NCBI GenBank assembly: GCA_922989275.2
Contig: OV277867.1
Location: forward strand, 44,072,070-44,136,069
DNA: 64,000 bases
Direction: 5' to 3'
Source: Gari tellinella
Lineage: Eukaryota; Mollusca; Bivalvia; Cardiida; Psammobiidae
Both the position numbers and the translations under genes were made by a program. The notes beneath the pieces are model-generated. The model had not been told where the DNA came from and ran no database searches. It was given only the letters and a program-made list of their open reading frames with translations. Every line of letters begins with the position of its first letter. Position 1 is the stretch's first letter. This document shows positions 37,859 through 46,858 of the stretch, one piece after another.

Positions 37859-38217
37859 CAGCGTTCCCATTCTACAACGACATCCAATGGGAGACAAACA
37901 TAGTGTGCGTTGTTCGGAGGGAGTCGTCGCAGGGAGGTAAATTGGCTAACATTTGCAAACAGCTTGAATCCAGATCAGACGCCGCGTAACACGGCGTCTG
38001 ATTTGGATTCAAGCTGTTTGTCACTCGTCATTAAGTTTTTTTTCTATCAAAACACCCATTATGTAACTTTGAGAAAATCAGCAGACGACGCCTTTTAGCA
38101 GACGGTATTGCAGCCATGAAAAGTTTGGACATAAATGTCTTGTTTTGGGAACTACGACAGGGGTCGTTGTAAGGAGGGCGTTGTTGTTGGGAGGGCCTTT
38201 GTAGGGAGGGAGCACTG
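37859..38217. mobile_element. TA-C MITE, complete
   Basis: 359 bp; ends CAGCGTTCCCATTCTACAAC and CTTTGTAGGGAGGGAGCACT. Hairpin at 37955-38021: GCAAACAGCTTGAATCCAGA, tip GCCGCGTAACACGGC, TTTGGATTCAAGCTGTTTG. GTGCGTTGTTCGGAGGGAGT and CAGCAGACGACGCCTTTTAG are family landmarks. The flanking TA has decayed. Confidence 0.88.
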
Positions 38218-38490
38218 CACCTGTAGCGTAAAGGATGTACACCTTACTGTGTTAAATATCAGGAAGATTAATAAAGAGGAATAGTTTCAAGAAACAAAAT
38301 CTGATTTACATTCGTGCCGTTTTGAAAAGACACCTGTCTTATTCATGACTGACTAGCATCCGTGTGTATGATCATAAAAAGGCAATTTACAATAGATTAA
38401 TGACATGGGTCAGTCTTACTTACAGATTATACCGGAAGTCAATGATAAAGATTCTTTTTCATTAGACAGGAACCCGAAACCTCCCCTGAT
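38218..38490. other. no recognisable feature
   Basis: Nothing diagnostic. Confidence 0.3.
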
Positions 38491-38736
38491 CAAAGGAAAA
38501 GGATGTTACTCTTTCCCATTCAATGCGTTTATGCGAAAACCTGTATGCCAATGCAAACGGTTTGAAGCCAGACAAGACGCCGTGTTTCCCGGCGTCTTAT
38601 CAGGTTCCAATCTATTTGTCACCAATTTCATAGTGAGCCGTCAGAATTTCACAAACAATGTAATTTTCTGCATTTTATTGCACTGTTTTGCCCTTAAGTT
38701 CGTTAAAACAAGAAAGAATAGCGCCTTCTCTACTGT
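38491..38736. mobile_element. TA-A MITE, diverged
   Basis: GGATGTTACTCTTTCCCATT, GCGTTTATGCGAAAACCTGT, hairpin 38556-38621 (GCAAACGGTTTGAAGCCAGA, tip GCCGTGTTTCCCGGC, ATCAGGTTCCAATCTATTTG), right end GCGCCTTCTCTACTG with TA. Confidence 0.75.
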
Positions 38737-38807
38737 ATCTTGTTAAACATGAGTTATTGTCTCATAAATCTGAACAATAGGCTATGTTTCCGACATTCTG
38801 AGGTTAA

Positions 38808-39060
38808 TTAATCCTTTACCAAATAGACGCGCCTTTTAGCGCATTCAATTTATTCATCCGCTGAAGAAAATAGTTCCAATATATACAGTCATGAATATGA
38901 ATTATAATGAATATTTTCTTTTTTCTAACAAGTAATAGTTTAAAGCAGATTGAAAGTAAAACAGAATGCGCATTGAGGCGTATTCTGTTTTACTTTCAAT
39001 CTACTTTAAGTGGTTACCTGTCTTCAAAACTAAAACACTGGCTATTTGGTAAAGGGTTAA
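38808..39060. mobile_element. TTAA-2 MITE, complete, reverse
   Basis: 253 bp, TTAA at 38808-38811 and 39057-39060; ends TCCTTTACCAAATAGACGCG and GCTATTTGGTAAAGGG. Hairpin GCAGATTGAAAGTAAAACAG and AATGCGC / GCGTATTCTGTTTTACTTTC with covarying A/T changes relative to the consensus arms. Confidence 0.9.
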
Positions 39061-39152
39061 CAGGCAAATGGCTAGTTATACGATTTCTACCTAGACACTG
39101 TTACCCGTTCATTGCCAAATTTAATCGTTTTCTTTAACTTTTCGTAGACTGA

Positions 39153-39313
39153 TTTAACATTTTACCCCGTAAATATGCATCTTTACCTTTACGCTTCTAA
39201 TATATACATCCATTGAAGAAAATAGTTCCATTGTATACAGTGATGAATTTGTATCATAAATCATCTATCAGATGGTAGCTTAAAGCAGGCTGAAAGTAAA
39301 CAGAAAACGCCCG
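39153..39313. mobile_element. TTAA-2 MITE, half copy
   Basis: TTAA at 39153-39156, CATTTTACCCCGTAAATATG, CCATTGAAGAAAATAGTTCC, then GCTTAAAGCAGGCTGAAAGT and AAACAGAAAACGCCCG, where it breaks off just at the hairpin tip. Confidence 0.72.
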
Positions 39314-39488
39314 ACCTGAAATGTTGTTTCAAAGCTTCTTTTTAGGGTTAAGTGTCGGAAGAAATATCGACACGCGTATTTATTTTTGGATCCTGATCAG
39401 ATGAAATGTACGTTACTACTTTAGTCGTCTAGTTAGGTAAAGCGGTTAAAGAAATATCTTGCGGAGCCTGAACGTGCCAAATAACTAT

Positions 39489-40130
39489 ATATAATAGAAA
39501 CTCGACAACTCAAACTTGCTTTAGTCAAACTCACCCGTACATGTACTTGTCCAGTGGAACATCGACAACTCAAACTCACTTTATTCAAACTTACCTTTAC
39601 ATGTACTTGTCCAGTGGAACATCGACAACTCAAACTCACTTTATTCAAACTTACCTTTACATGTACTTGTCTAGTGGAACATCGACAACTCAAACTCACT
39701 TTATTCAAACTTACCTTTACATGTACTTGTCCAGTGGAACATCGACAACTCAAACTCACTTTATTCAAACTTACCTTTACATGTACTTGTCCAGTGGAAC
39801 ATCGACAACTCAAACTCACTTTATTCAAACTTACCTTTACATGTACTTGTCCTGTGGAACATCTACAACTCAAACTCGCTTTAGTCAAACTTACCTTTAC
39901 ATGTACTTGTCCAGTGGAACATCGACAAGTCAAACTCACTTTAGTCAAACTAACCTTTACATGTACTTGTCCTGTTGAACATCTACAACTCAAACTCGCT
40001 TTAGTCAAACTTACCTTTACATGTACTTGTCCAGTGGAACATCGACAACTCAAACTCGCTTTAGTCAAACTTACCCGTCTACGTGTCCAGTGGAGCCTCG
40101 ATAAGTTGAACTCACCTACCCGTATTTCAA
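39489..40130. repeat. 60-bp tandem array derived from a TA-E end
   Basis: Nine units with an exact 60-bp period run from 39541 to 40080; each starts ATGTACTTGTCCAGTGGAAC and contains TCGACAACTCAAACTCACTT and TATTCAAACTTACCTTTAC. A partial unit precedes the array. Units 1-5 are almost identical; units 6-9 carry CTGTGGAAC, TCTACAACTC or CTTTAGTCAAAC variants. Within the unit CAGTGGAACATCGACAACTC then AAACTCACTTTA resembles the TA-E end (CAGTCGAACTTCGATATCTC then GAACTCGCTTAA). After the last unit the sequence continues into TTGAACGTGGCTTCACC, which looks like the TA-E interior. The long open frames over the array on both strands are a consequence of the 60-bp (20-codon) period. Confidence 0.9.
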
Positions 40131-40454
40131 TGTTGAACGTGGCTTCACCTTGTTTGTTTTCACTTTGAAATGTGGATATTTCATTTTTCATTTGTTCAAT
40201 TTTGGAAATTCAGACATATGAGTGACTTCGACTGAAGCCAGTTCGAGCAAAGAAACTTGAATTTATTTCTTTTTAAAGGGTTACATTTGATAATTAGTTC
40301 GCGTGTACTGCACCGTCCTATTCAAATACATGTTTCTGTTTTTCAAACAGGTGACTGTTTGAATCAAGGTAACAGTAAACCCGAAAGTATGAGCTGTCTT
40401 TTTGCACGTAGATGGTATTCCTGCTTTAACGTTTTCTCTATCATACATGTAGAC
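40131..40454. other. no clear feature; weak TA-D-like phrases at 40345-40380
   Basis: CAGGTGACTGTTTGAATCAA and GGTAACAGTAAACCCGAAAG weakly recall a class 2 arm. Confidence 0.3.
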
Positions 40455-40891
40455 GCGTATAGGCGATTTTACAAACAGTTTGAATCCTGATCTGAAGCCG
40501 CGTAACGCGGCGTCTGAGCACGATTCAAATTGTTTGACATTTGTTGCGATATTTCTTTAATCAAAATACCTTATATACAAATAAGGCAGATACAAATTGC
40601 AACTGATACGATACTAATCATACAGTAGAGAATCTGTTATTCTTTCCCAATAAACGCGTTTACGCTAAAACTATTATTTGCAGTGCAAACAGTTTGGAGC
40701 CAGATCAGACGCCGGGTAACCCGGCGTCTCTTCAGGCTCCAAACTGTTTGCCACCAAGATAAACAAGAATTATCAGAATTGTCCAAAAGTTGTTCTTTTC
40801 TACGCTTTAGTGCTCTGCGTTTGCGTACGTTTGCGTTTAAACGGGAAAGGATTACAGATTCTCCACTGTACTATAGCGATGAAAGGGTTAA
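40455..40891. mobile_element. TTAA-3b MITE, reverse, split by TA-A
   Basis: Hairpin at 40471-40538 (CAAACAGTTTGAATCCTGAT, tip GCCGCGTAACGCGGC, GCACGATTCAAATTGTTTG), then TGTTGCGATATTTCTTTAAT. After the TA-A element the terminus continues CTATAGCGATGAAAGGG with TTAA at 40888-40891. Confidence 0.72.
40621..40870. mobile_element. TA-A MITE, complete, nested in TTAA-3b
   Basis: 250 bp; TA at 40621-40622 and 40869-40870; ends CAGTAGAGAATCTGTTATTC and ACAGATTCTCCACTG; hairpin tip GCCGGGTAACCCGGC with arm GGCGTCTCTTCAGGCTCC. Member of the recent subfamily. Confidence 0.92.
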
Positions 40892-41253
40892 AGTAGACGA
40901 CATAAATTGACAGTAAAAGAGTAAAGGCATGTCATTTGTCAATTAGGGTCACAAGAAGACCCAATAAAACTCTATCGGGTGCCTGAAAAAAATATTAGAC
41001 AATATTAGGTCTTTACAAGAGTTAATTCCCGTGCTGGTAGCCATATGCTTTTCTCCTATTATAATAATCGCAAATAAAGTTCGAAGCTATATATAATATA
41101 TATGATTTATGCTTTACCGGCGTGGGAATATGAATACTAATTAGTTTAATAACCAGTTCGGATCTATATATTTGTAATGCCTGATCAAGTTGTTTGTCAC
41201 CTTGACACTGTTTCTTTTAAGGAAGTGCTATTTTTAGAACGATTGGGAAATTG
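40892..41253. other. no recognisable feature
   Basis: AT-rich; nothing diagnostic. Confidence 0.3.
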
Positions 41254-41703
41254 TATAAGGTGTTTAAAAGTACGTTCAATACAGTAAAGAGTTAAAATAT
41301 ATGACAAAACATTATACGAAAGATACAGTGGAGAATCTGTTATTCTTTCCCGTTTAAACGCAAACGTACGAAAATGCAAAGCGCTAAAACGTAGAAAAGA
41401 ACAATTTTTGGACAATTCTGATAATTCTTGTTTATCTTGATGGCAAACAGTTTGGAGCCTGATCAGACGCCGGGTATATATAAGGTGTTTAAAAGTACGT
41501 TCAATACAGTAAAGAGTTAAAATATATGACAAAACATTATACGAAAGATACAGTGGAGAATCTGTTATTCTTTCCCGTTTAAACGCAAACGTACGAAAAC
41601 GCAAAGTGCTAAAACGTAGAAAAGAACAATTTTTGGACAATTCTGATAATTCTTGTTTATCTTGATGGCAAACAGTTTGGAGCCTGATCAGACGCCGGGT
41701 AAC
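41254..41703. repeat. 225-bp tandem duplication ending at a hairpin tip
   Basis: The block 41254-41478 (starting TATAAGGTGTTTAAAAGTAC) is repeated at 41479-41703 with few differences. Each block holds about 70 bp of unique sequence plus the left half of a TA-A element up to the hairpin tip (GCCGGGTA). The first block stops at the tip and jumps back; the second continues through the tip into the complete element. Confidence 0.92.
41324..41476. mobile_element. TA-A MITE, left half only
   Basis: TA plus CAGTGGAGAATCTGTTATTC through GATGGCAAACAGTTTGGAGC and CTGATCAGACGCCGGGTA; ends at the centre of the hairpin. Confidence 0.92.
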
Positions 41704-41798
41704 CCGACGTCTGATCTGGCTCCAAACTGTTTGCACTGCAAATAATAGTTTTAGCGTAAACGCGTTTATTGGGAAAGAATAACAGATTCTCCACTGTA
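41549..41798. mobile_element. TA-A MITE, complete
   Basis: 250 bp, TA at 41549-41550 and 41797-41798. Hairpin tip GCCGGGTAACCCGAC. Right side GCACTGCAAATAATAGTTTT, AGCGTAAACGCGTTTATTGG. Opposite orientation to the 7607, 11851 and 15087 copies. Confidence 0.93.
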
Positions 41799-42645
41799 CG
41801 TCTATAATATTATAGATTTCATGTACTGTAAAGATGTGTCATGAGACAGTGATTATTGTATAACTGTTTGTGGTTGTTTCTAAAAAGGATTTATGTCCGA
41901 CCAAAGCCATGCATGTATATAATTATATACTGTTGTCTCCTATTCTCTTGTGGCTAAGCCTTAAAATATATATAAAGCACATACATTGCTTTTAAGAATT
42001 CTTGGGGCTTAAAATACAATTGAAACCCCGAATAAAGTAAAACATCCATAAAAATAGTAATAATAGAATACTATCTAGGTCATTTCTACATTTGAATACA
42101 CCTCCCTGCAGGATCTGAATCAGTCAAATGTTTCTCATATTCTCGTGCCTTCTGATTGGTTGTCAATGTTTAACTCTTCAGTTCAGAGAAGTGTTTTTAG
42201 TGTCACTTTAGATCTATCATATGGACAATTTCTGCGTCTGTGACATCAATTTTTGTTCGTTTATTTTTTTTCAACTATGCACTAGTATTAAATGAATTGC
42301 AATATCCAACACGTTTTACATGTGAAATTTCGAAAAAAGATAATTCAAACCCAATTAATGTTTTGTTGGTCCTTACAACATTTTCCAACATAAATCAATC
42401 CAAGGAAAAGAGTTGATATATTTCTGAATGTCAGGAGTGTCCATTTAATCCGTTTTCCTAAGACACGAAATTATGAGAAACCACGAGAATACGAGAAATG
42501 ACGATATAGAGTGGGCTTTGCCCTTGTCCCGATTGAAGTATACTGCATGGCAGTGTATATTCCATAGTAGGTACACTATCCACTGTATAACAAATAATAT
42601 AGGTTGTAAGCGAGAGTCACTGTGCATGTACATGTGTTAGGTTAA
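41799..42645. other. no recognisable feature
   Basis: About 850 bp of AT-rich sequence with no family match; the minus frame at 42445-42633 has no domain. Confidence 0.4.
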
Positions 42646-42745
42646 TAGACTATTTCACTGCCAAGCAGTTTGAATCCTAATCAGACGTCGCGTTAAACTG
42701 TTTGCAAATGAAATCGATCGTGACATTGGCAGTGTTTGAGTAACT
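42646..42745. mobile_element. TTAA-3 relic, right hairpin arm deleted
   Basis: TTAATAGACTATTTCACTGC, AAGCAGTTTGAATCCTAATC, AGACGTCGCGTT then directly AAACTGTTTGCAAATG: about 25 bp of the right arm from the tip outward are missing. Confidence 0.65.
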
Positions 42746-42859
42746 GAATATAAGGGTTCCTAATATAACCTTTGTTATATAATTAACTTAGCCACCTATT
42801 CTGGTCTATACATGTACATGTAGCTCAATGTCATAATCAACTATTGCCAATATTACTGT

Positions 42860-43085
42860 GAATCCTTTGATACGTTTACAACCAGTTTGTGCATATTTAG
42901 CAAACAGTGTAGATCCTGATCGGAAGGTTTTTCAATGATCCCCCTGAACAAGGTATGCATTGTTTCTTTCGCTTTTACTTTTCTGAAAAATATCTTAAAA
43001 TAAACCCCTAAAATCAACATTGACTCCGTCAAGTTTAAAATATGGGATAGTCCATATGAACATTTCAGCATAGAACAGGTTTAAT
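42860..43085. mobile_element. TTAA-1 MITE, decayed
   Basis: TAGCAAACAGTGTAGATCCT, GATCGGAAGG opposite CCCCCTGAACAAGG, then AAATAAACCCCTAAAATCAA and GATAGTCCATATGAACATTT. Confidence 0.6.
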
Positions 43086-43152
43086 GATGATTTAATAGCC
43101 GTAACCTAACAGCCATTTCTGAGTCCGTTATTTCGACTCTCTGTCTTAATTC

Positions 43153-43363
43153 TTAACACGCTAACGACAAAACCGTGATAACCTTTGCAAACTCTTTGGA
43201 TCCAGATGGTACGTCGGGTAACTCGGCGTCTCATCAGAAATCAAACTTTTTGACACTCTGGACTTACTCTGAAAAAGAAACTTTTTTAAAAATATTAATT
43301 TTAGACAAGTAGCAAATAATAAGTTTAGCAGACAAGAATATTATCTAGCATGCAAAGCGTTAA
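43153..43363. mobile_element. TTAA-4 MITE, diverged, sharing its TTAA
   Basis: TTAA at 43153-43156 and 43360-43363. CACGCTAACGACAAAACCGT at the left; hairpin TGCAAACTCTTTGGATCCAG, tip CGTCGGGTAACTCGGCG, TCATCAGAAATCAAACTTTT. GACACTCTGGACTTACTCTG is the family landmark. Confidence 0.78.
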
Positions 43364-43575
43364 TCGCTTCAATGTTTTACGTCGAGTTCTATTGTTACTT
43401 GCAAACAGTTTGGATCCTGATCAGACGCCGCGTAACGCGGCGTCTGATCAGGATAAAAAATGTTTGACAATCAATTTAACGATTTTAGACCAAAAGACAT
43501 AAAACTAAAATTTGTATAATAAAAGCAGACAACAATTGTTTAAAGCTGATGACGTCATGCCAGTGAAGGGATTAA
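43360..43575. mobile_element. TTAA-3 MITE, complete, sharing its TTAA
   Basis: TTAA at 43360-43363 (also the end of the TTAA-4 copy) and at 43572-43575. Hairpin 43400-43470 with tip GCCGCGTAACGCGGC and arms GCAAACAGTTTGGATCCTGA / TGATCAGGATAAAAAATGTT. AAGCAGACAACAATTGTTTA and TGATGACGTCATGCCAGTGA precede the end. Confidence 0.88.
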
Positions 43576-43861
43576 TGATACGCTGTAGCATCTAGTAAAT
43601 ACTATGCACTTGCACTGGTTCCTGTAAACCCTATATCGTATATAATCTAACAGAACAAGGACCCTGGCCTTCCGCCGGTAATTTGTTTAAATAATAGTAC
43701 TTTGTATTTCCTAATGATACATTCAAAGAGAATATACGATTCAGGACACTGATAAGACTACAAATGTATATTGAAATTCGTTGTTTCTCCATCGAAGACA
43801 TATATCCTTAAAGTCAACATTAACTATTTCAATACTGAAATAGTCTGTCTTTATGATATAC
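43576..43861. other. no recognisable feature
   Basis: Nothing diagnostic. Confidence 0.3.
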
Positions 43862-44033
43862 AGACAGACGAAGTTCGATATCTTAAATTCGCCTAAGTCG
43901 GACTTAGCAGACATACACAATTTGAAACGTGACTCAATATGGGTACAATCGAGATTGGAATAATGAAATCCATTTTTTAAAAATAACGATAAGTCGAGTT
44001 AAGCGAGTTTGAGATAAAGTTGGACTTTATTGT
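43862..44033. mobile_element. TA-E MITE, diverged
   Basis: CAGACGAAGTTCGATATCTT and AAATTCGCCTAAGTCGGACT at the left; AAGTCGAGTTAAGCGAGTTT and GAGATAAAGTTGGACT at the right. The interior hairpin is reduced. Confidence 0.65.
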
Positions 44034-44163
44034 TAATTTATTCGAGTGACCTCTTGTGAACGACCACCTTTCTATCTGAAGATTGCGTTTCTTCCCGATA
44101 ACTGCTGAAATACAGTAGCATGTAATAGATTAATGTTTTCAATAGTTCACAACACAATAAAAT

Positions 44164-44340
44164 TGCCACTTACTATTGACGATTTCGACCCATGGACCAC
44201 TGCTGTGGTCATCTTCAGAATGCGGATGTCGCATGTCTTCGGTCATGCTCGTTCGTTGGCGAAAATCGGGTCGTAGACCCTCGAGCATGACCGAAGACGT
44301 AAGACATCGGCATTCTGAAGATCACTAAATTTGGTGGCAA
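44164..44340. repeat. fold-back element with hammerhead-like motif on the minus strand
   Basis: The outer ends TTGCCAC and GTGGCAA are inverted. The main arms GTCATCTTCAGAATGCGGAT and GTCTTCGGTCATGCTCG (44208-44251) pair with CGAGCATGACCGAAGACGTA and CGGCATTCTGAAGATCAC (44282-44326). On the minus strand, CTGAAGA (44211-44217 reversed) is followed by TGACCACAGCAGTGGTC, five bases, GGTC and GAAA. CTGANGA...GAAA is the hammerhead ribozyme core pattern, found in Penelope-like elements and retrozymes; activity is unproven. Confidence 0.6.
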
Positions 44341-44445
44341 GTGACTGTGTAAAGCAAGATGAGCGTAAAACAGAAAGCTGATGTAGGAGCTTTCCTTTTT
44401 ACGTTCACCTTGCTTTAATCTGTCACCTGTCTTTTATACGGTCAC
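44341..44445. mobile_element. TA-D core and flank without ends
   Basis: TGTAAAGCAAGATGAGCGTA and AAACAGAAAGCT pair with AGCTTTCCTTTTTACGTTCA and CCTTGCTTTA; then ATCTGTCACCTGTCTTTTAT as in TA-D. Confidence 0.65.
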
Positions 44446-44513
44446 AACAAAAGTTTTGAAATGTTCAGTTCATCCGCTTTTATCTTCGGCCCTGGTATTA
44501 CATACAAATGTAA

Positions 44514-44710
44514 TACAGTCGAACTTCGATATCTCGAACTCGCTTAACTCGACTTAACCGATATTTCAACACATGAATTGCATTATTTCATGTTCGGTTA
44601 AGTCGAACATACCCGTAGTTCAAAGTTAAAACGTGGCTAAGCCACGTTTTAACTTTGAACTACGGGTATGTTCGACATAACCGAGTTCGAGATATCGCAG
44701 TTCGACTGTA
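44514..44710. mobile_element. TA-E MITE, complete, consensus-like
   Basis: 197 bp; TA at 44514-44515 and 44709-44710. Ends CAGTCGAACTTCGATATCTC and GAGATATCGCAGTTCGACTG. An inner hairpin at 44610-44672, AAAGTTAAAACGTGGCTAAG / CCACGTTTTAACTTTGAACT, is perfect over about 31 bp per arm. Its core is unrelated to classes 1 and 2. Confidence 0.93.
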
Positions 44711-45066
44711 CATGTATTTTAAATGTGTAATTTCAAGAATGTCCGCCATATATACAAGAAACAAGTACTAATTTGTAAGTAAATGCGTTTGCAGGGCAAG
44801 TTTACATTGTGTAGCCGTTGAGTAATTGATACCAAATGATCGTTAAGCAAGAATTATCGGTGGAACCTATGTCTTTGGGCAAAAGGAAATGAAAATTGAA
44901 TCATACACATAAACGGTAACCGACAGTCTTCTTGAGCCAGTGTTAAGATTCAGCAACCGCCGAAGGCACCTCAATATGTATATTTGCACTAACCAGCACC
45001 GCCGCTTGTTTGTAAGGAAACTTTAAGTTTGTTTGCGATAAAATCATATATGTTTTCACCAGTAGA
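44711..45066. other. no recognisable feature
   Basis: Nothing diagnostic. Confidence 0.3.
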
Positions 45067-45165
45067 TACAGTCGAAATTCAAAATCTCGATATTGCTTAA
45101 GTCGACACTTACCTCAAGTCGAACACATGTGATCGAAGTTGGAATACGCATGTTTAGTGACTGAT
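45067..45165. mobile_element. TA-E MITE, left part
   Basis: CAGTCGAAATTCAAAATCTC, GATATTGCTTAAGTCGACAC, then AAGTCGAACACATGTGATCG; right half absent. Confidence 0.65.
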
Positions 45166-45184
45166 TACTGGTACATTGTAGTGG

Positions 45185-45407
45185 TACAGTAGACATTATA
45201 TAACGAAACAAACTCATTACAATAAATGTAGGAAATAACAACTTTTTGAAAATTTTACTGATTTATTTTCAATCTTAATGATAAACAGTTTGGAGCCTGG
45301 TCAAACACCGGGTTACCCGGCGTCTGATCTGGCTAAAATGTTTGCAATGGAAATAAACGTAAAGCGAAAATGCGTTTATCGGGAAAGAATAACTTTTCTC
45401 AACTGTA
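45185..45407. mobile_element. TA-A MITE, diverged
   Basis: TA at 45185-45186 and 45406-45407; ends CAGTAGACATTATATAACG and AATAACTTTTCTCAACTG. Hairpin 45281-45343: AAACAGTTTGGAGCCTGGTC, tip CCGGGTTACCCGG, CGTCTGATCTGGC. Confidence 0.78.
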
Positions 45408-45514
45408 GCTGAATGTAGGATAAAAACAACTGTTTGTAGACAACATGCAAATTTGTGATGAGTGTTGCATTTTGTTTTGGACGCCGAGTAGCTTTCTTAA
45501 CAATTCACTGCATA

Positions 45515-46045
45515 TACAGCGCTCCCTCTCTACAACGACACCAAATGGGAGACAAACTATCGGATGGAGGGAAATATGCCTACATTTGTAAACAGCTTGC
45601 ATCCAGATCAGACGCCGCGTCACGCGGCCTCTGATCTGGATTCAAGCTGTTTGTAACTTTTTTATTTTGTCAAAATGTCCTTTATGTAACTTTGTGAAAA
45701 ACAGCATACGATAATTGTTCTGTTAACCCTTTACCCAATAGAAGCGCCTTTTAGCGGATATGATTTATTCATCCGCTGAAGAAAATAGTTCCAATTTAAT
45801 CAGTAATGAATATGTATTATATGGAATATTTTCTATATTATAGCACATGATAGCCTAAAGCAGGCTGAAAGTAAAGCAGAATGCGCCCTAAGGCGCATTC
45901 TGCTTTACTTTCAACCTGCTTTAAGTAGTCACCTATTTTAAGTACTAGAAATAGGCTATCAGGTAAAGGGTTAAGGGAGTTGCGACAAGGGTCGTTGTAA
46001 GGAGAGAGTCGTTGTTTGGAGGGCCGTTGAAGGGAGGGAACACTG
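45515..46045. mobile_element. TA-C MITE split by TTAA-2
   Basis: TA at 45515-45516, left end CAGCGCTCCCTCTCTACAAC, hairpin 45590-45651 (AAACAGCTTGCATCCAGATC, tip GCCGCGTCACGCGGC, GATCTGGATTCAAGCTGTTT). It is interrupted at TTAA 45723 and resumes at 45975 with GGGAGTTGCGACAAGGGTCG, ending GAAGGGAGGGAACACTG. Confidence 0.9.
45723..45974. mobile_element. TTAA-2 MITE, complete, nested in TA-C
   Basis: 252 bp, TTAA at 45723-45726 and 45971-45974; ends CCCTTTACCCAATAGAAGCG and TATCAGGTAAAGGG. Perfect class 2 hairpin (GCAGGCTGAAAGTAAAGCAG, AATGCGCCCTAAGGCGCATT, CTGCTTTACTTTCAACCTGC). Younger than the TA-C copy around it. Confidence 0.93.
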
Positions 46046-46199
46046 AATACGCTTTTTACGCATTTCATTTGACGATCGTAGTTCGGTTTCACTGTTTGTA
46101 AAGAAAGCGTATAATCGACACTAAGAATCAATGGAATACTTTGAGTGCAGAAAGGACATTTCAAGATGAGATTGTCTTGCACTAAACTGCCAATTTTAT
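46046..46199. other. no recognisable feature
   Basis: Spacer. Confidence 0.3.
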
Positions 46200-46620
46200 C
46201 CTGTCACGTGCCTGTTTTCCTGACGGATAAAGGGGTGACAGATAAACTTTGCTTTATTATGCTATGTGGTCACATGACCGATGTTATTATGTCAAGTGGT
46301 CACATGACCTGTAGCCGGAACTACTTTTTTCACCGAGACGCTCATTTTTCCCGCTGTTAGGAAAGGTATTCTAAAACTCTTTCAACAGCATCCCGACGTG
46401 TAACGACGTTCATTCGAACTATTCGATGCAATCAAAGCGTTATAGAGTACGCGCCACTAGTCGCTTGCTGACATACTTCTATAAGTGTCCACCTTTTAGA
46501 TTTCCTGAGTGAAAAACACTAGATTTTTAAAGGTTCTTTTATTTCTTTTCAACGTAACTAGGATGTGACGTCACTGACGTCATCTATATAATAGCGCGCT
46601 TTCCTAGAATAACATAGTTC
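46200..46620 (+). promoter_or_regulatory. candidate promoter-like cluster (E-boxes, two CREs, TATA box)
   Basis: CACGTG at 46205-46210; the 12-bp palindrome GGTCACATGACC at 46268-46279 and 46298-46309 (exactly 30 bp apart); TGACGTCA at 46566-46573 and 46575-46582; TATATAA at 46585-46591, two bases after the second CRE, followed by GCGCGC. These are classic binding motifs for bHLH-ZIP and CREB/ATF factors and a TATA box in the right order for a plus-strand promoter, with initiation expected near 46615-46625. I see no convincing ORF downstream (a palindrome follows at 46711), so it may be a noncoding, decayed or element-derived promoter. Confidence 0.4.
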
Positions 46621-46710
46621 TTTAGTGAGAATCTTATCTGGACCAAAAATGACTCTAGCTTTAAAAAAAAGCATTCTCTATTTATTTTACTATTGTGACA
46701 AGGATAAATA

Positions 46711-46851
46711 GAATATTTGGTTCCTATCTTTGAATGATAAATGTTATCTGGCTCGGCTTCTGAAAATATCAGGTTCGCCTGCGGCTCACCTGATATATTC
46801 ATCCGCCTTGCCAGATAACATTTCTCATTCAAAGCTAGTCACCAAATATTC
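46711..46851. repeat. 141-bp fold-back palindrome
   Basis: Arms GAATATTTGGT, CTTTGAATGATAAATGTTAT, CTGGC and ATATCAGGT pair with ACCTGATAT, GCCAGATAAC, CATTTCTCATTCAAAG and ACCAAATATTC. Because it is palindromic it gives look-alike frames on both strands (both contain KCYLAR); these are not genes. Confidence 0.85.
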
Positions 46852-46858
46852 TCTATGT

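Noticed and set aside
39541..40080. Regular 60-bp repeats as a possible CRISPR array
   Set aside because: The entire unit repeats, with no unique spacers; no cas genes; animal DNA context.
39541..40191. Long open frames on both strands over the 60-bp array (145-252 codons), looking like repeat proteins
   Set aside because: The period is a multiple of three and the unit lacks stops, so several frames are open at once. No signal peptide, domain or codon bias; the unit matches a transposon end.
40683..41736. Recurrent peptide family beginning MQTVWSQIRRR seen at several loci (also 7669, 11835, 14990)
   Set aside because: These are frames across TA-A MITE hairpins. Their similarity follows from DNA repeat identity; different frames and both strands are open equally.
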